Source of the DNA: Favolaschia claudopus
Taxonomy: Eukaryota; Basidiomycota; Agaricomycetes; Agaricales; Mycenaceae
Direction: 5' to 3'
DNA length: 64,000 nt
Assembly (NCBI GenBank): GCA_037176885.1
Contig: JAWWNJ010000077.1
Location: 1-64,000, forward strand
Position 1 is the first letter of the stretch. Each line of letters starts with the position of its first letter. A program made the translations under genes and the position numbers. A model generated the notes under the pieces. It did not search any database. It was not told the DNA's origin and worked only from the letters and a program-made list of their open reading frames with translations. This document shows positions 22,228 to 33,528 of the stretch, piece after piece.

Positions 22228-25200
22228 TTAGCCAACATAGCGAATCTTGATGGCTCCAGCACGATTTCTTGCCTCTAGAGCTGTAGAAAAACATCTCAGT
22301 CGACGGAGTGCATCGTGACGAGTGCAAACCTTTCAGCTCCTCCGCCTCTTCACGTTGCTCGTAATCAAGAACGAGCCGTTTGAGATGCTGTTGCTCTACT
22401 CTGTCTTGTTGTTGTGCCGACCGTGTGTGCACAGCCAAAGCAGAGGCCGAAGGCACAGCGATTTGGCGCGTCTGGTGAATGGCACATTGAAGAAGAAAGT
22501 TTTCGAGGTAGCTCCACGTACCTGTTGCTTGTTGCCCTTCTTGGTGATGACAGTGAAGTTCATCATGTTCGAGTTGTCGTTATGACCATTAGGTTCATCG
22601 TCTGTTTCATCAGGCCGTTTCTTCCTTGCGCCTGGAGGAAGGACCGCGGCATCCCATAATGCGAGAGCGGTTTTCTTGTCAACTTTTCGGGACTCGGCGG
22701 AACTATCGGTGACCATTTTCGCAAGCTCTTTGGCGAATTCTGCTTCAGCTTCCTCCGAAGGACCAAGGTTATCTTGGAGGCTGTTGCTGGCCGAGAGAAC
22801 GACCAGCTCATCTGGGGACGGGGCTCGCTCGTCAACCTATTCATCAGAACAAATTAAAGATCGAAGCGCATGAGCGGTGCATGGGAACCTCACAGGCGAT
22901 GTCTGCGCTTCTTCATCTTCCTCATCATCTCTCTCAGTTTCTTCGGGCCTACTGTCTTCATCGCCGCTCTCGTCGCCACTTTCACCCTCGTCCTCCAAAA
23001 CTAGCACGGGAACTTCAGTGCACAGGCAAACAAAGATTGGAAAATGACCCACGATCGGAAGTCTGAAATGCTGAGTTGAGCATCTCGTCTACAGCATTTG
23101 CTGCCTCCTCGAGCGTTTTTGGCATCTCAAGTTTGGGTCGTACAGCCTTGGTCGAAGGTTCAACAACAAGCCATGAACGAGCAAAAGAAAGAACCACCTC
23201 GAGGGAATCCGATAGCATGAAATCAACATCCATAGGTAAGCCTTCCTTGCAATGCACGTAGTACTAGGATATGCTTGTCAGCATCCGAAAAGTTACCATG
23301 AGCCGGAACATTACTTGAAAGAATATCAAAAAATTATCCAATTTCTTCTTTTGCGTGCCTCGATCGAAACACATCCCGCATGTGTCAAGAAGTACACAAA
23401 CAAGGCGTACACGGAAGAAGTCGTCTGGCATGTCGACCGCACAGACTTGATTGGGCAATGGACGGGGCGTCAGCTGGCAGTTTTCAAGGTCAGACGGGGT
23501 GCTACCCAGGAAGGTTAAGATGTTTACGATGCCCGAAAGTAACCAACGACCATAGCGTATCGAACACTATCCCAGAACTGAGCAGGCGGTAGATGTACAA
23601 CTCTCCGAGGTATTTGATGGTGGCCACTCTTCGCTGATTGGTGCTGTACACATTTTGCTCAAGACCCCTTCTGGCATCCTCTAATACTTGATCAACGACA
23701 CCGACGGCGAATTCGGGATGATATCGCTGCAGGTCGTAAGTGAGCATGGCCAGCAAGCTGATGTTGCTGAACTTGATCTTCCATGGCTTAGTAAAAATTT
23801 TGTGTAGCACACGGCGAATATCTTCTTGTTCCCAGTCAATTTTTCGAATCAATTTGAGAACTTTGTCAATGGTCTTCTTGGCCAGAACGTCATAGATCAA
23901 ATGCCGAATGAAAAGTTCTATCGGGGTTCGCTGCTTTTCTTGACGGGGGGCACGTTCAGGCGGGTTGCACTACACGCTGTTATGAAACCATTCGCTGAGG
24001 TCGGCGTACATCCCACCTGATAGTATGCGTTTTCTAACAAGAGCAGCTGACGCTGATCAAAATGCTGCATGCTTTGCTTTCGTCGCATCAATTCCAGCTA
24101 GCTATATCGTTAACCAGGGATTGGATTTTCTAATCCGTGGCTTACCATTGTCCCGAATCTCTGATGGGTCTCTTCACTTCTCAGCAAAAAGCGACCACAT
24201 CCTTCCAGGAGCAAAGCAAGATTCTCGACATTCGTTCCAGAAAAGTCATCCAAGCAGACTTTGAAGACGTGTAGGATGAGATGCGAGGGAACAACACGGA
24301 ACTTGGTCAAGTTTGACAGATACATGATGTTCTGAAGTAGTTGAGCATCGGCACCCAGTCAGCAAATGCCGAAATACCTTCATTCGAACTTCAGACAGTT
24401 CTTTAACGACGTTCTTTTTCCTTTGTAAGTATCGAAACTCCTCGTCCAACTGAGGGAAGAGATCAGCGACGAGGAATGGCTGAGTTGTAGACGGAGCGTA
24501 CAATGGCCACAAGCTCTGTACCAACATCCGGCATGTACTTGGCGAGTGTTGCGACTAGGCGAGAATAATGAGGGAGTAAATCTATGCGATTCTTCGGCAC
24601 TTGACCCAAGAACTGGGAGCAATTGAATCATTGCATTATATCACCGGATGAAATTACCTTGATTAGTCGTTTCCGAGCAGCTTTGGAGTTCAGGAATGCG
24701 AAGTCGATTGCAGCTTGATCAATCAAGGCTCGATTTGTGGCGTCGGGGAGACGGACAAGAAGGGCGGTAAGAAGCTGAGAGGGCCCTTGTGGGGCTAACT
24801 GAGGAGACAACGGGGGAGATGTTGCTTTCGGAGTTCCAGGGGTGGGAGTCGACGCACTGTCCAGAACGTGTTTAGCTGCAATCAGGAGAATAACTGCCGA
24901 ACAACTGACTCCTCCTCATTCAAAATCTCTTGATGTTCTTCTTCTTCCGCGGGTTTGTCAGACACTCCATCTCCAAGATTTTCGAGCTCCTCCTCTAATT
25001 TCCTGACCTCCTCCTTCTCCTTTTCGAGCCTTTCTTTCTCGTTGTCCGAACTAGGATCACTCTCCGACTCTTTTCCCTCTGGTTCATCTATGCCAAGAAC
25101 TCCACGTGGAACAAAGTCTTTGAGGTCTTGCACATCTTCAAAGAACCTTCGCTCTTCTTCGTCCTCCCATTTTCCTCCAGTAGAGGCTGCGTCGTCATTC

Positions 25201-26570
25201 TCGTCTCCAGCTAGAGTGCTCGACCGGTTAGCTCCAATCAGAATGGAGTCAGACTTCTGTGAATTGGTGGGCAGCGCTGGCAGAGGGAGGTAAAGCAGTT
25301 CGGATAGACTGGAACCGTGGCATCAAGACAATAGGGATGCTGAGGGAAAGTCACGGACGATTGGCAACTTGCGAGCAATTTTTCGTAGCCTTTGGTCATC
25401 TTCTCGTATGCCTGTTGGCGATCCTCAAAGATCTCACCGGACCGAATATATGCTTCGTGATTCCTTCGATCCTGCTCTTGGAGCCGCTAATTTACATTGA
25501 GCAATCATCGCAGCGACGTAAAGTGAGGTTTACTGTGTGTTCGATGATGAGCTTCTTGCAAACATTTTCAAAGTAGCCTTCACACATGCGTTTGAAGCGA
25601 TCGCGTATTTCTTGTTCCACAAGCTCATCTTCTTCTTGAGAAAGCACGGGGAATGACTCGGTTTCCGAGCTTTGAGCAGCCGACGCTGTGCCAGGTTCGG
25701 AAAGCATCGGAATTTGCTTGGAGGGGACGGGAGGTACTATGCCGAGATATGGTCGAGAGTATGATTTGAGAAAAGTCGAGAGAAGAGGCAAGGAAGACAA
25801 TGTTGGGTCATTCGATAACTGGTGCAATATACCACTATCACAAATCGCGCTCGCGAGAGAAAACACGGTTCACTTGCCAGTTCCTTCAAAACCTTCATGA
25901 TGTACTCTCCGCCACTTCGACCGGGAGCGTCTCGGATTATACCAATCAATGCCAACTCGGAACTCACTCTGAGAACAGGTCGCTGACGTATGACTCGAGC
26001 AGTATCATCTTTTTCGCGTTGCTCAGGGGCAAGGGCAGCAAGAGTGGCCCTTGAAGGGGCAGCAAGTGCGCCAGACAAGGCGGATACCATTGCGGGCGTG
26101 AATGTGGCGGGGAAACGGCGATGAAGCGCAGAAATAATCTACATGATATTAGATCGGGAACCGCGTCGAATGAAGAAACGACAGCAGTGTGTACTGACCT
26201 CAACCGCACTCCACACGTCCTTCTCTGTTTTGCAACGCGCAATGCCTTCTAACGCGGCGCCGACAATTTCATCGACATACTTCTCGAGCGACAAAGTGTC
26301 GATATCTTTGAGAATTTGGTCGCGATTGTCCATTGCCATAGACAGACGCATGCGCTTTATCAAGGCCGTGTGGCGCTTGAGGGAGGAATCGAGTCTGGAC
26401 GATTCTAAGCATATGTTGTGCTTAGCTTGAACAGTTAGTGAGCTCCAGCACATACCCTGCGATGTCGGGGTGGCATTGAGGGCCTTCAAAGACTTTCGTT
26501 TAGCCAACCGAGCGCGTTCGTCGTCAATTCTAGTGTTAGAATGGGACCCATTAGGCGGACCAGAGTCCAT
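22228..26570 (-). CDS. UPF2: Nonsense-mediated mRNA decay factor UPF2
   Basis: UPF2 is a cytoplasmic scaffold that bridges UPF3 on mRNA to the helicase UPF1 in nonsense-mediated decay. The start is MDSGPPNGSHSNTR (ATG 26568-26570). The first MIF4G domain includes LSLEKYVDEIVGAALEGI and LKSYSRPYLGI. An acidic Glu-rich linker (about 24890-25130) separates it from the next domain. The later MIF4G domain reads KKTIDKVLKLIRKIDWEQ, HPEFAVGVVDQVLEDARRGLE and RVATIKYLGELYIYRLL (23500-23900). A second acidic stretch (22900-23000) precedes the UPF1-binding C-terminus VITKKGNKQQ, then DRVEQQHLKRLVLDYEQREEAEELK and the final exon NRAGAIKIRYVG. One intron uses a GC donor. A one-base mismatch occurs near 25390. 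The start is 47 bp from that of the divergent ATRIP-like gene. Confidence 0.94.
25819..25877 (-). other. GC-AG intron in UPF2
   Basis: Canonical GT donors here all break the frame or create a stop. A 59-nt intron with donor gcaagt and acceptor accag joins KVLKEL to LSNDPTLSSLPLL exactly in phase, and LLSNDP-like sequence is what I expect in UPF2 at this place. The donor gcaagt is the usual context for the rare GC-AG class. Transcript data are not available here. Confidence 0.65.
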
Positions 26571-26617
26571 GGTAGAATGAGGTTGTGGAAGCGAGCTGAG
26601 CCGCGATTACGTACCAA
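26571..26617. promoter_or_regulatory. 47-bp divergent promoter region of UPF2 and ATRIP-like genes
   Basis: The two start codons are well supported by the protein sequences on either side, leaving only 47 bp. Both 5' leaders must be very short, or must overlap the opposite coding region. No TATA box is evident. Confidence 0.6.
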
Positions 26618-29600
26618 ATGGACTCTGATGATTACTTCGATGATATTGTCCTCGACGACCAGACTTTGGCCGTACTCGACTCTGAGGAAAGGAAGTATCT
26701 CTCCCAAGCTCCCCCACCACCAAAGCGTCAGAAAACGGACAACGGTTGGCGGCCAGCACCTCCAATTCAACTTCGCGGCCCACCGTTAGCAGACGACAAT
26801 GATCTCCCCGAAATTTCAGTGCACGGAGATGGATCGTACGCGGTTCGCGGTGGACTCAGAAACGATGCAAGTTCTCGTTCAAAGCCTCAAACTGTGCCTC
26901 CGCGCGCCGCCAACGGCCAACCTTCACGCGTTCCGCCGCGCGCCGCCAATGTTCCAGTAGCTACGCGTTCCAATACAAGTGTTCGCCCACAAGCGCCACC
27001 ACGTCGAGAATCTCTACCGTCGATGCAAACTCGGGGTGCGCAGGCTCCGCGGCCAGTCGCGTCCACCATCTCGCGTCCACCCCCTCCGCCACCACCCCCT
27101 GTCGAAACAGGCGTATCCAAAGCTCAAGCTGAAGAAATGCAAAGACAAATCGCTGAGGTTTCGCAGAGTCGCAGTTGAATATTTCCATGCATTTAACACT
27201 TTCACAGCTTCAGAAAGAGAACGAGAAGTTTCGAACCGAGCTGAAAGCAGCCACTACCGCCAAATTCGCCAAACAAGGCGAAGTTTCGATTCTTAGACAG
27301 AAGGAGGAGAAGGTATATCGCCGAATCTCCAGCGCCAAAAAAAATTCAGGCTCAATGAACTGGATTAGGTGGCTCAAGAGCACGCAACACAAGTCGCCCA
27401 GCTCAAACTTGCCAAAGAGGAATCAGAGGCTAGACAAATTGCAATGCAAAAGGAATTGAAGGCAGAAATGGAGCGCCTAAAGACGCAATTCATTTTCAAG
27501 GTATGCGTTTACACGTAGTTCACGCCAATACTCTGATTCACGGACATGACTGGCAAGCAACACGAAATGGAAACCTCCTCTCGGAAGCCTCCTGGATCCC
27601 TACGTCCAAAGAGAATCTCCAAAGACGTTCTATCCACACCTGTAGCTGCTTCATCGCAGATGCAAGGATGGAATAAGAACCTCAGTAGTAACAGGTTTCC
27701 CGACCAGTCGCCTAGCCGATCTCGCGCCGCCCCTGATACGCGGAGGACTCCCGAAAAATTCAAAAAGCCTCCAAAGCTTCTAGGATTCGAGAATTCTTTT
27801 GCTGACGCGACGCCCATCAAGCCCTATAATGGCCCGGGTCGTCCCAAGAAGGAGTTCACTGCGCCTCCCAGCCCCATACCATTTCCGCCTTTAGCTGATG
27901 TAGTCATGAGCGATCCTTCAGACTTTGTCGACGCAGTCACCAGCTCCGAGCCTGTCGATCTTGAGCGACCGGTCGCCCCAATCGACGACCTTCAAGAGAT
28001 CGAGCCTTTCAACTGGAAAGCGGAGGTATTCCTCTCTGTCGAACATCTATCTTACTGTTCGGCTAAGTCTCGAGTAGCTCACCCGGCTCGTCCTCACGCA
28101 TTCTTCACCACAGGACACTGCGCCTACGCTCAAAATACTTGTGGGGCTCGATATCCCTTTGGAATCAACAGAAGAATACTCCACCCATGTCACTCGGTTG
28201 TTAGAACTGTTGGCTAGCACGGCTCAGCATAAAGACTACGAAACGTCCTTGCAAGGCGTTTGTCGATGTCTCATTTCATTGGCGGTTCTTCTCAACAAAA
28301 CCAATCTAGTACGTTCGCAGTTCCACTCCCCGTGATCGCCCACTAATGCACCTAGGAAAACGAGTTGGCAGTTCTACTTAATCTGTTAATGTTTCTATGT
28401 TGCTCGTTGCCCATGTTCGGTTCCACCCTTATATCTCCTTCACACGAAAATGGTGATGATTGTGATATCCTCGATACTTTGTGCTCGATAATCCATGACC
28501 ATCTTGTCCCAACCAAGGTTCAAGCATCTAGTTCCGAGCTAGGAGGTGAGGCAGTTGGCTTGCTCGAAGCTCTGTGTTGGAACATGAAGGATGACCTGGT
28601 TAACCGGTGGGTCTGTTGTAGCGCATGCCGATGTACTTCAGTTCAAGAGCTTTAGGTTAACAATCGTTTGCGATAACAAAGAAATCCTGATGGTTCTGCT
28701 CGACAATGCGCAGCCTCCAGGGCTATTAGAGCGTAGCATCCGACTTCTCGCATTTTTAGCAAGTCGTGCGTGTACTGAAATATGCTTCCTTCATTTAACT
28801 AATGAGACAAGATTCGAGATTATGCCGTCCCCTGCTCTCCAACGCTGAAACACCCAACCTTTCGGACGAAGCAAAGGCGAAGGCAGCCGCAAAGCATCCG
28901 CTCGTCGAACGTCTTTGCTCATTTCTAACTGACGTATCGCGCCAGGACCCGGAGGTTAGTGTCTCGCTACACTCGCCGAGTGGTACTAAACGTAGTAAAT
29001 TAGATGAAAAGTCAGATTCTCACTTTTTTCGGCGTCCTAGCCGCAGCACATCCAGATGTCCATGCAGCTCTGGTGGGCTACCAAGCGTTGATACCGTCCC
29101 TCGTAGCGTTCCTCACCCAAATGGCGACGCTTCTGTGGGAAGGAGACGAGTTTTTGATGACCAGTTCGGCTGCTATCACAAGGTCTCTCTCATTTCAGCA
29201 TCTTGTATTGTTGGCTAATTGGAGTAGGACGATACGAACGCTGAACCAGACGCTCTTTCTCCTTCATCACCTCGTTTTTGGGCTAGAGCCCAACGTCAAT
29301 CTTCGACATCGACTACACTATGCTCCTTCTCGTACATTCAACGGCATCACCCATATGTTCATTGTAACTTTCGGGAGGCTCAGTTGTGCGGATCCTCCGG
29401 AATGGATAGATGCTGCGCAAAAGTTCGAATTGGAGGCTCTATCAGGTTCGTGGTATCGTTTCAACAGGGAGCTTGAAGAGCCGACTCGGATTGGCAGAGA
29501 TGGCGCAAGATCTTTTGGACCTTGTGGTAGATGGCCCTGAGGCAGACAGCATCTGGGCTGCATATCAACTCGAACCTGGCGATGTCATTGAGGACAGTGA

Positions 29601-29649
29601 CACCGATGAAGAGGATATGGAGGCGAAATTAGTCGGAACAAACACTTGA
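26618..29649 (+). CDS. ATR-interacting checkpoint protein (ATRIP/Rad26/Lcd1-like)
   Basis: ATRIP-type proteins bind RPA-coated DNA and carry the ATR/Mec1 kinase to damage. The acidic N-terminus MDSDDYFDDIVLDDQTL resembles the RPA-contacting segment. It is followed by a basic KRQK and a Pro/Arg-rich linker with a run of eight prolines. A heptad-rich coiled coil spans about 27115-27560 (EEMQRQIAEVSQ, LQKENEKFRTEL, QVAQLKLAKEESEARQ, KAEMERLKTQF, interrupted by short introns). A basic Ser/Pro region follows (27560-27900), then a helical C-terminal half with LLELLASTAQHKDYETSLQGVCRCLISLAVLL and GEAVGLLEALCWNMKDDLV, ending in an acidic tail (DSDTDEEDME). The identification rests on architecture and residue patterns in weakly conserved sequence, so another coiled-coil repair protein is possible. 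It shares its promoter region with UPF2. Confidence 0.72.
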
Positions 29650-29742
29650 CAACAAACAGTATGTGTTCATTTCATCACAATTACGAGCCGCTACTTCTCT
29701 TTGAATACATTCTCAATCTACCAGGAATTTAGCCGGACTTCT

Positions 29743-31178
29743 TCAATCCATATCTATGTACTTACCTGGCGACAAAAGCTTTTCGCCCATTGCAAACGCC
29801 TTTTGGCACTTTTCGTCATGCGGACGCCTTCCCCAGTCGACATACGTCGGATCACTCCCTCGCAAACCTCCATTCGATATCTCCCTCTCAAATTGTCCCG
29901 GATTCGAGCCTTGGAAGGGTCGAAAAGGGTACACGTCTGAAGAAGCAGATGGACGCACCCAACCGCTAATAGCTTGGTCATTGTTGACTAGCACCTCGGG
30001 GACGATGGCTACAGAAACGTTGACATGGCGCAAACCATACTCTTCCAGCCACAGCTGCCATACACAGTCATCCCAATCGGAAGCACGAGACGCCGAAATA
30101 GCCCGTTCGCTGCACCACACCGGGTAATGCCGAGGGATGATCATTGGTGTCAAGTCGGGGACAGAAAAGGCGGAAGGAGCTGAAGGAGTGAGGAGCAGTG
30201 GCTGTTTGACCGGAGGGCGGTTCTGCAGGGACAACATTTTGTAGGCATTTGATGGCAAGACATTTGTTAGATTCGCGGGGAATAGCATGACAGTGCGGGA
30301 ATTGGCAAAGAGGCGCGCCAGATTTAGATAGGCCGAGGGAGAGTATTGACGGTCGAGAGAATGCATGAGATGGAGAGAAACACCGGTCAACGAAGGGCGA
30401 CTTTTGATATTGTTGAGTCGTTTTAAAAGCTGCCGATGGGAGGTTGAGTGCGGTTGGCTTGCTGTGACAAGTACCAGCGAGATTGGTCCTGAATGAAGAG
30501 GTTCAAGAATTGACAACCTTTTATTGGGAGCACCGACAGTGCTTACCGGGCCAGCGAGAAGCCCATGACGCGAGGTCGTTGAAATTGAGATCGTCATTAT
30601 CCGTTGACCAGAGGCAAGCAGTGATTCCATCGACGGGGGAGGAAGGGTGTAATACGTAGGGCTCGAATTGTGGTAAGCCACCGAGAGACAAGATATACGG
30701 AGAGAGGCGTGATGATTGAGGTCCAGGAGCACTAATTGGCAAGTGGGCAGTCGCCACTGAGCAAGGTTGAGAAATAAGGAAGTCAAGTCGGTTGAGAAGG
30801 CCTACCGAGATTTGCAGCAGGGTATCCAACATAGAAATACTGGAATATGCAAGCTGATGTGAAGGCGAAACTGAGGAAACAATACATCAGAGTTATCCAC
30901 TTGAAGGTGAGGCCTTTCCAAGAGCGGGTAACGTTGGGGAGAGGGTGATCTATGAATTGAACAAGAATTTGAGAGTCCGGAGAAGTGAAGAAGAGGCGCA
31001 AAGCATGGGTTAAGCTGTTGGAATGAGGGAGAGGTGGAGGGGTGAGGGAAGAGGGCGATTTGGTGGGCGTAGAAGGATTATTGGGCGCGCGCAGCCTCTG
31101 TTGAGAGTTTGCGGTAGAAAGGTGACTTTGAACGCTCCCCGAACCAGACACAGTGGAAATACTGCCCGAAGTATTCAT
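29743..31178 (-). CDS. Glycosyltransferase family 49-like (LARGE-like) type II membrane protein
   Basis: The first in-frame ATG is at 31176-31178. A Ser/Pro/Thr-rich cytosolic N-terminus of about 90 residues precedes one membrane helix (WITLMYCFLSFAFTSACIFQYF), giving a type II topology expected for a Golgi glycosyltransferase. Lumenal sequence includes GITACLWSTDNDDLNFNDLASWASRWPG, then after an intron ISLVLVTASQ, ARLFANSRTVMLFPANL, and the conserved block RHYPVWCSERAISASRASDWDDCVWQLWLEEYG, ending near GRRPHDEKC. This pattern matches the fungal GT49/LARGE-like family as I know it. Donor sugar and acceptor are unknown. It converges on the ATRIP-like gene (93 bp). Confidence 0.75.
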
Positions 31179-32096
31179 GATGGGCGAGTTCAACCGACGA
31201 TGCAGTTACGGCATTATTACCTCCACATCTTCTGTCTTCTCTTGCGGCAGTGCTGCCTTTGCGGTACTTGCAACGTTAACTTCAAGTGCCCCCCTCGCCC
31301 GCCCGAGTCTTGGTAACTTCAACTCACCGCAATTTCAACTCGAAATTGGTCAGGCCAGGACCCGGATCGCCGCCATCTTCCCCACAGCAGCAGAGCAGCT
31401 CTTGTGATGCTAAGCTCGTCGTGAACGTTTCTCTAACGCCCGCATTGAGCAGCTGCCTCCGTGCTCTCATCTGAACCACCTTCCCTACTCATATCATGAA
31501 TGCATCGAAACCTCTTGGCCGCTGAGCAATAAGCGCTGCTATTTTTGTTGGTTGACCCACGATCTCCGGGTCCCTACTGCCTCGCAGAGTCGTTGTCGCT
31601 ATGTTCACATTTATTCTGAAACCTGATCGCTGTACGGCCTGGCTTCCATAGCGCATAAGATTTCGAGGTGACCGTTGTCGAGCTCATTCAACGGCATGAT
31701 CTTGTAACAATAAAGCAGACAGTGTCCCCCGCAGTGCCCGAAGCTGGTGAACGTTAGGGAGTCGACCTGGAGAGTCGAGGTTATTCGAAATGAGCTCGAG
31801 AGTGGAGTACATATTTATTCCGACTCCAATGGATGTATAATTATGTCCGCACAGAGCCCGGGGTCCAGGTGTAAGACCATCATGGAACAAAGAAGCGGGG
31901 TGAGAGATTCCCTTGATGAATTGGGTTTGTTCGTACAGCTGCTCAAAGCGCTCAACAGCTGCTGCTAGTCTGAGTGCTTTGTAGGCAGTTGAATCAAGGC
32001 ACAAAGAAGATAAAGTAAGTAGTCAAGCAACGCAGCTGAGGCTATCCGATCAATTGATATGGATTCTTAAGTGTCCCGCTCTCTCCCTTTACCTTC
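31179..32096. other. Divergent intergenic region, with an orphan open frame
   Basis: This lies between the GT49-like start and the amidohydrolase-like start. Apart from the orphan minus-strand frame at 31684-32010 listed separately, I see nothing recognisable. Confidence 0.4.
31684..32010 (-). other. Orphan open frame, no recognised product
   Basis: About 106 codons are open without an ATG at the upstream end. The translation has ordinary globular composition (RLAAAVERFEQLYEQTQF, GVGINMYSTLELISNN) rather than the low-complexity look of a chance frame. A second frame begins with an ATG just downstream (MPLNELDNGHLEILCAMEARPYSDQVSE) and could be its last exon. I recognise no family. It could be a small gene whose first exon I cannot place, a decayed gene, or chance. 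Confidence 0.25.
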
Positions 32097-33300
32097 ATGT
32101 CCTCTCAGCAGCCTCCTTCTCCTGGCGTCGGTCTCCGCAGGAAGGGCCCTAAGACCCTTCCCAGTCTTCCACTTTCCGCTTTCTCCCCACCAAACTCTGG
32201 CACTGGTGAATTCTTCCCTTTGCCTCCTAGTCCCAGCACCGTCCACCCGGCTGTTGTTGTCGATGCCCATGTCGCTGTGGCAAATGCCGATTCCACTCTT
32301 GCATCCTGGAAAAAGGAGATCGGTCAGGATTTGAGCACCCGTGTCGGTGGTGTCGTTCTGTCTGTACCCTCGTCCGATGCCGAGAAAGTCGTCGCTGGGT
32401 CGGTCTCATCTGTTCACAAATTTCTACCCCGTCTCAACGACTTCCCCCCAGATTGCAGTCAAACAACCCGGGCGTTAAGATCCTTTCGCTCATGGTGCCC
32501 TTTGAATTAGGCGCTGCTCAACACGAGTTGCCCGCCTACACTTCTGGGCTCTCCATTCCTCTGGCCTTGTCCACCTCGTTTTCCACGGCCACGCCAGAGG
32601 CTGTCGCAAGTTTAAAATGGGCCCTATCGCAGGGCCGCCCTGTTGAAATCGACGTCCCCGCCGTCATTCCTGACTCCGCGTTTGAAGGTTTCGAGGACAT
32701 GCTGTCCAAAGCCGCCACGGATCTTCCATCGGTACCCCCGATAATACTCTGTGAGTATCCTGCGATTCATATGCCACCCCTCTGCAATTTTCCTGACCTA
32801 TCTGCAGCGAGCATGCTCCCCCCACCTCACGATCTGTCACTATCCATCGTGAAATTGATGAAGCATCCCACATACCGCTCCTTCCAGTCCCAAACGGCGG
32901 CGCTATCTTTATTCCCCGAGCTTTATATCAAATTCCTTCCGCCGATGTGGGATGCACCGACCCCAACCACACCAATTACCACCGCCACTGCTTCGGAGGC
33001 TGATGCCAAACAGCTCAAGGAGTGGAAGCGTCGTGTCAAGATGTATCGTGAGTGTTCTTAGCTGTTTCTATATGATACTTCTCTTTCTCAACTCTTCTGA
33101 TGACAGTCGGCCCCGTCATGGAGGCTTTCGGATACCAGCGCATTATCTTTGGCTCCTCTCCTTCCCCTGCCTCTGCAAATCCCTCCGTTGCAGGCGACTG
33201 GTACGAGATTGCTCGAGAGTCTCTAGCGGAACTGGGGGTCGAACAAGAATTCATCGATGCTGTATTTTGTGCCAATGCCCAAAAAGTGTATGGATCGTAA
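32097..33300 (+). CDS. Amidohydrolase-like TIM-barrel protein
   Basis: The start is MSSQQPPSPGVGLRRKG (32097). A Pro-rich N-terminus leads into AVVVDAHVAVANADSTLASWKKEIG, then VKILSLMVPFELGA, FEDMLSKAATDLPSVPPIIL, and the C-terminal block MEAFGYQRIIFGSSP, AGDWYEIARESLAELGVEQEFIDAVFCANAQKVYGS. This end, with IFGSSP at the last strand and an NAxxVYG close, is typical of amidohydrolase-related TIM barrels. The usual HxH metal motif on the first strand is not evident (DAHVAV has one histidine), so it may not be catalytically active. Introns lie near 32750-32808 and 33047-33107. One frame change in the C6 run at 32444-32449 (one C missing) splits the frame between the N-terminal part and NNPGVKILSL. 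Confidence 0.72.
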
Positions 33301-33528
33301 GTAGATTCGCCAATATGTATCTAAGTAATGTATTTGGAACTACTGTTGTTGTGCGTTATCTATTATCCGTTCTGATACTCGGAGTTGGACCTCATCGAGA
33401 CCCCTCATTCACCAAAACTGAAACGACCGCCCGAATCCGATTATCTGACTTCCCGCGAATTGGAATAACGTCACACCGTGACTACGCTCTTCGCGTGAAT
33501 CCACTATCATCTACTATCATACATTGGC

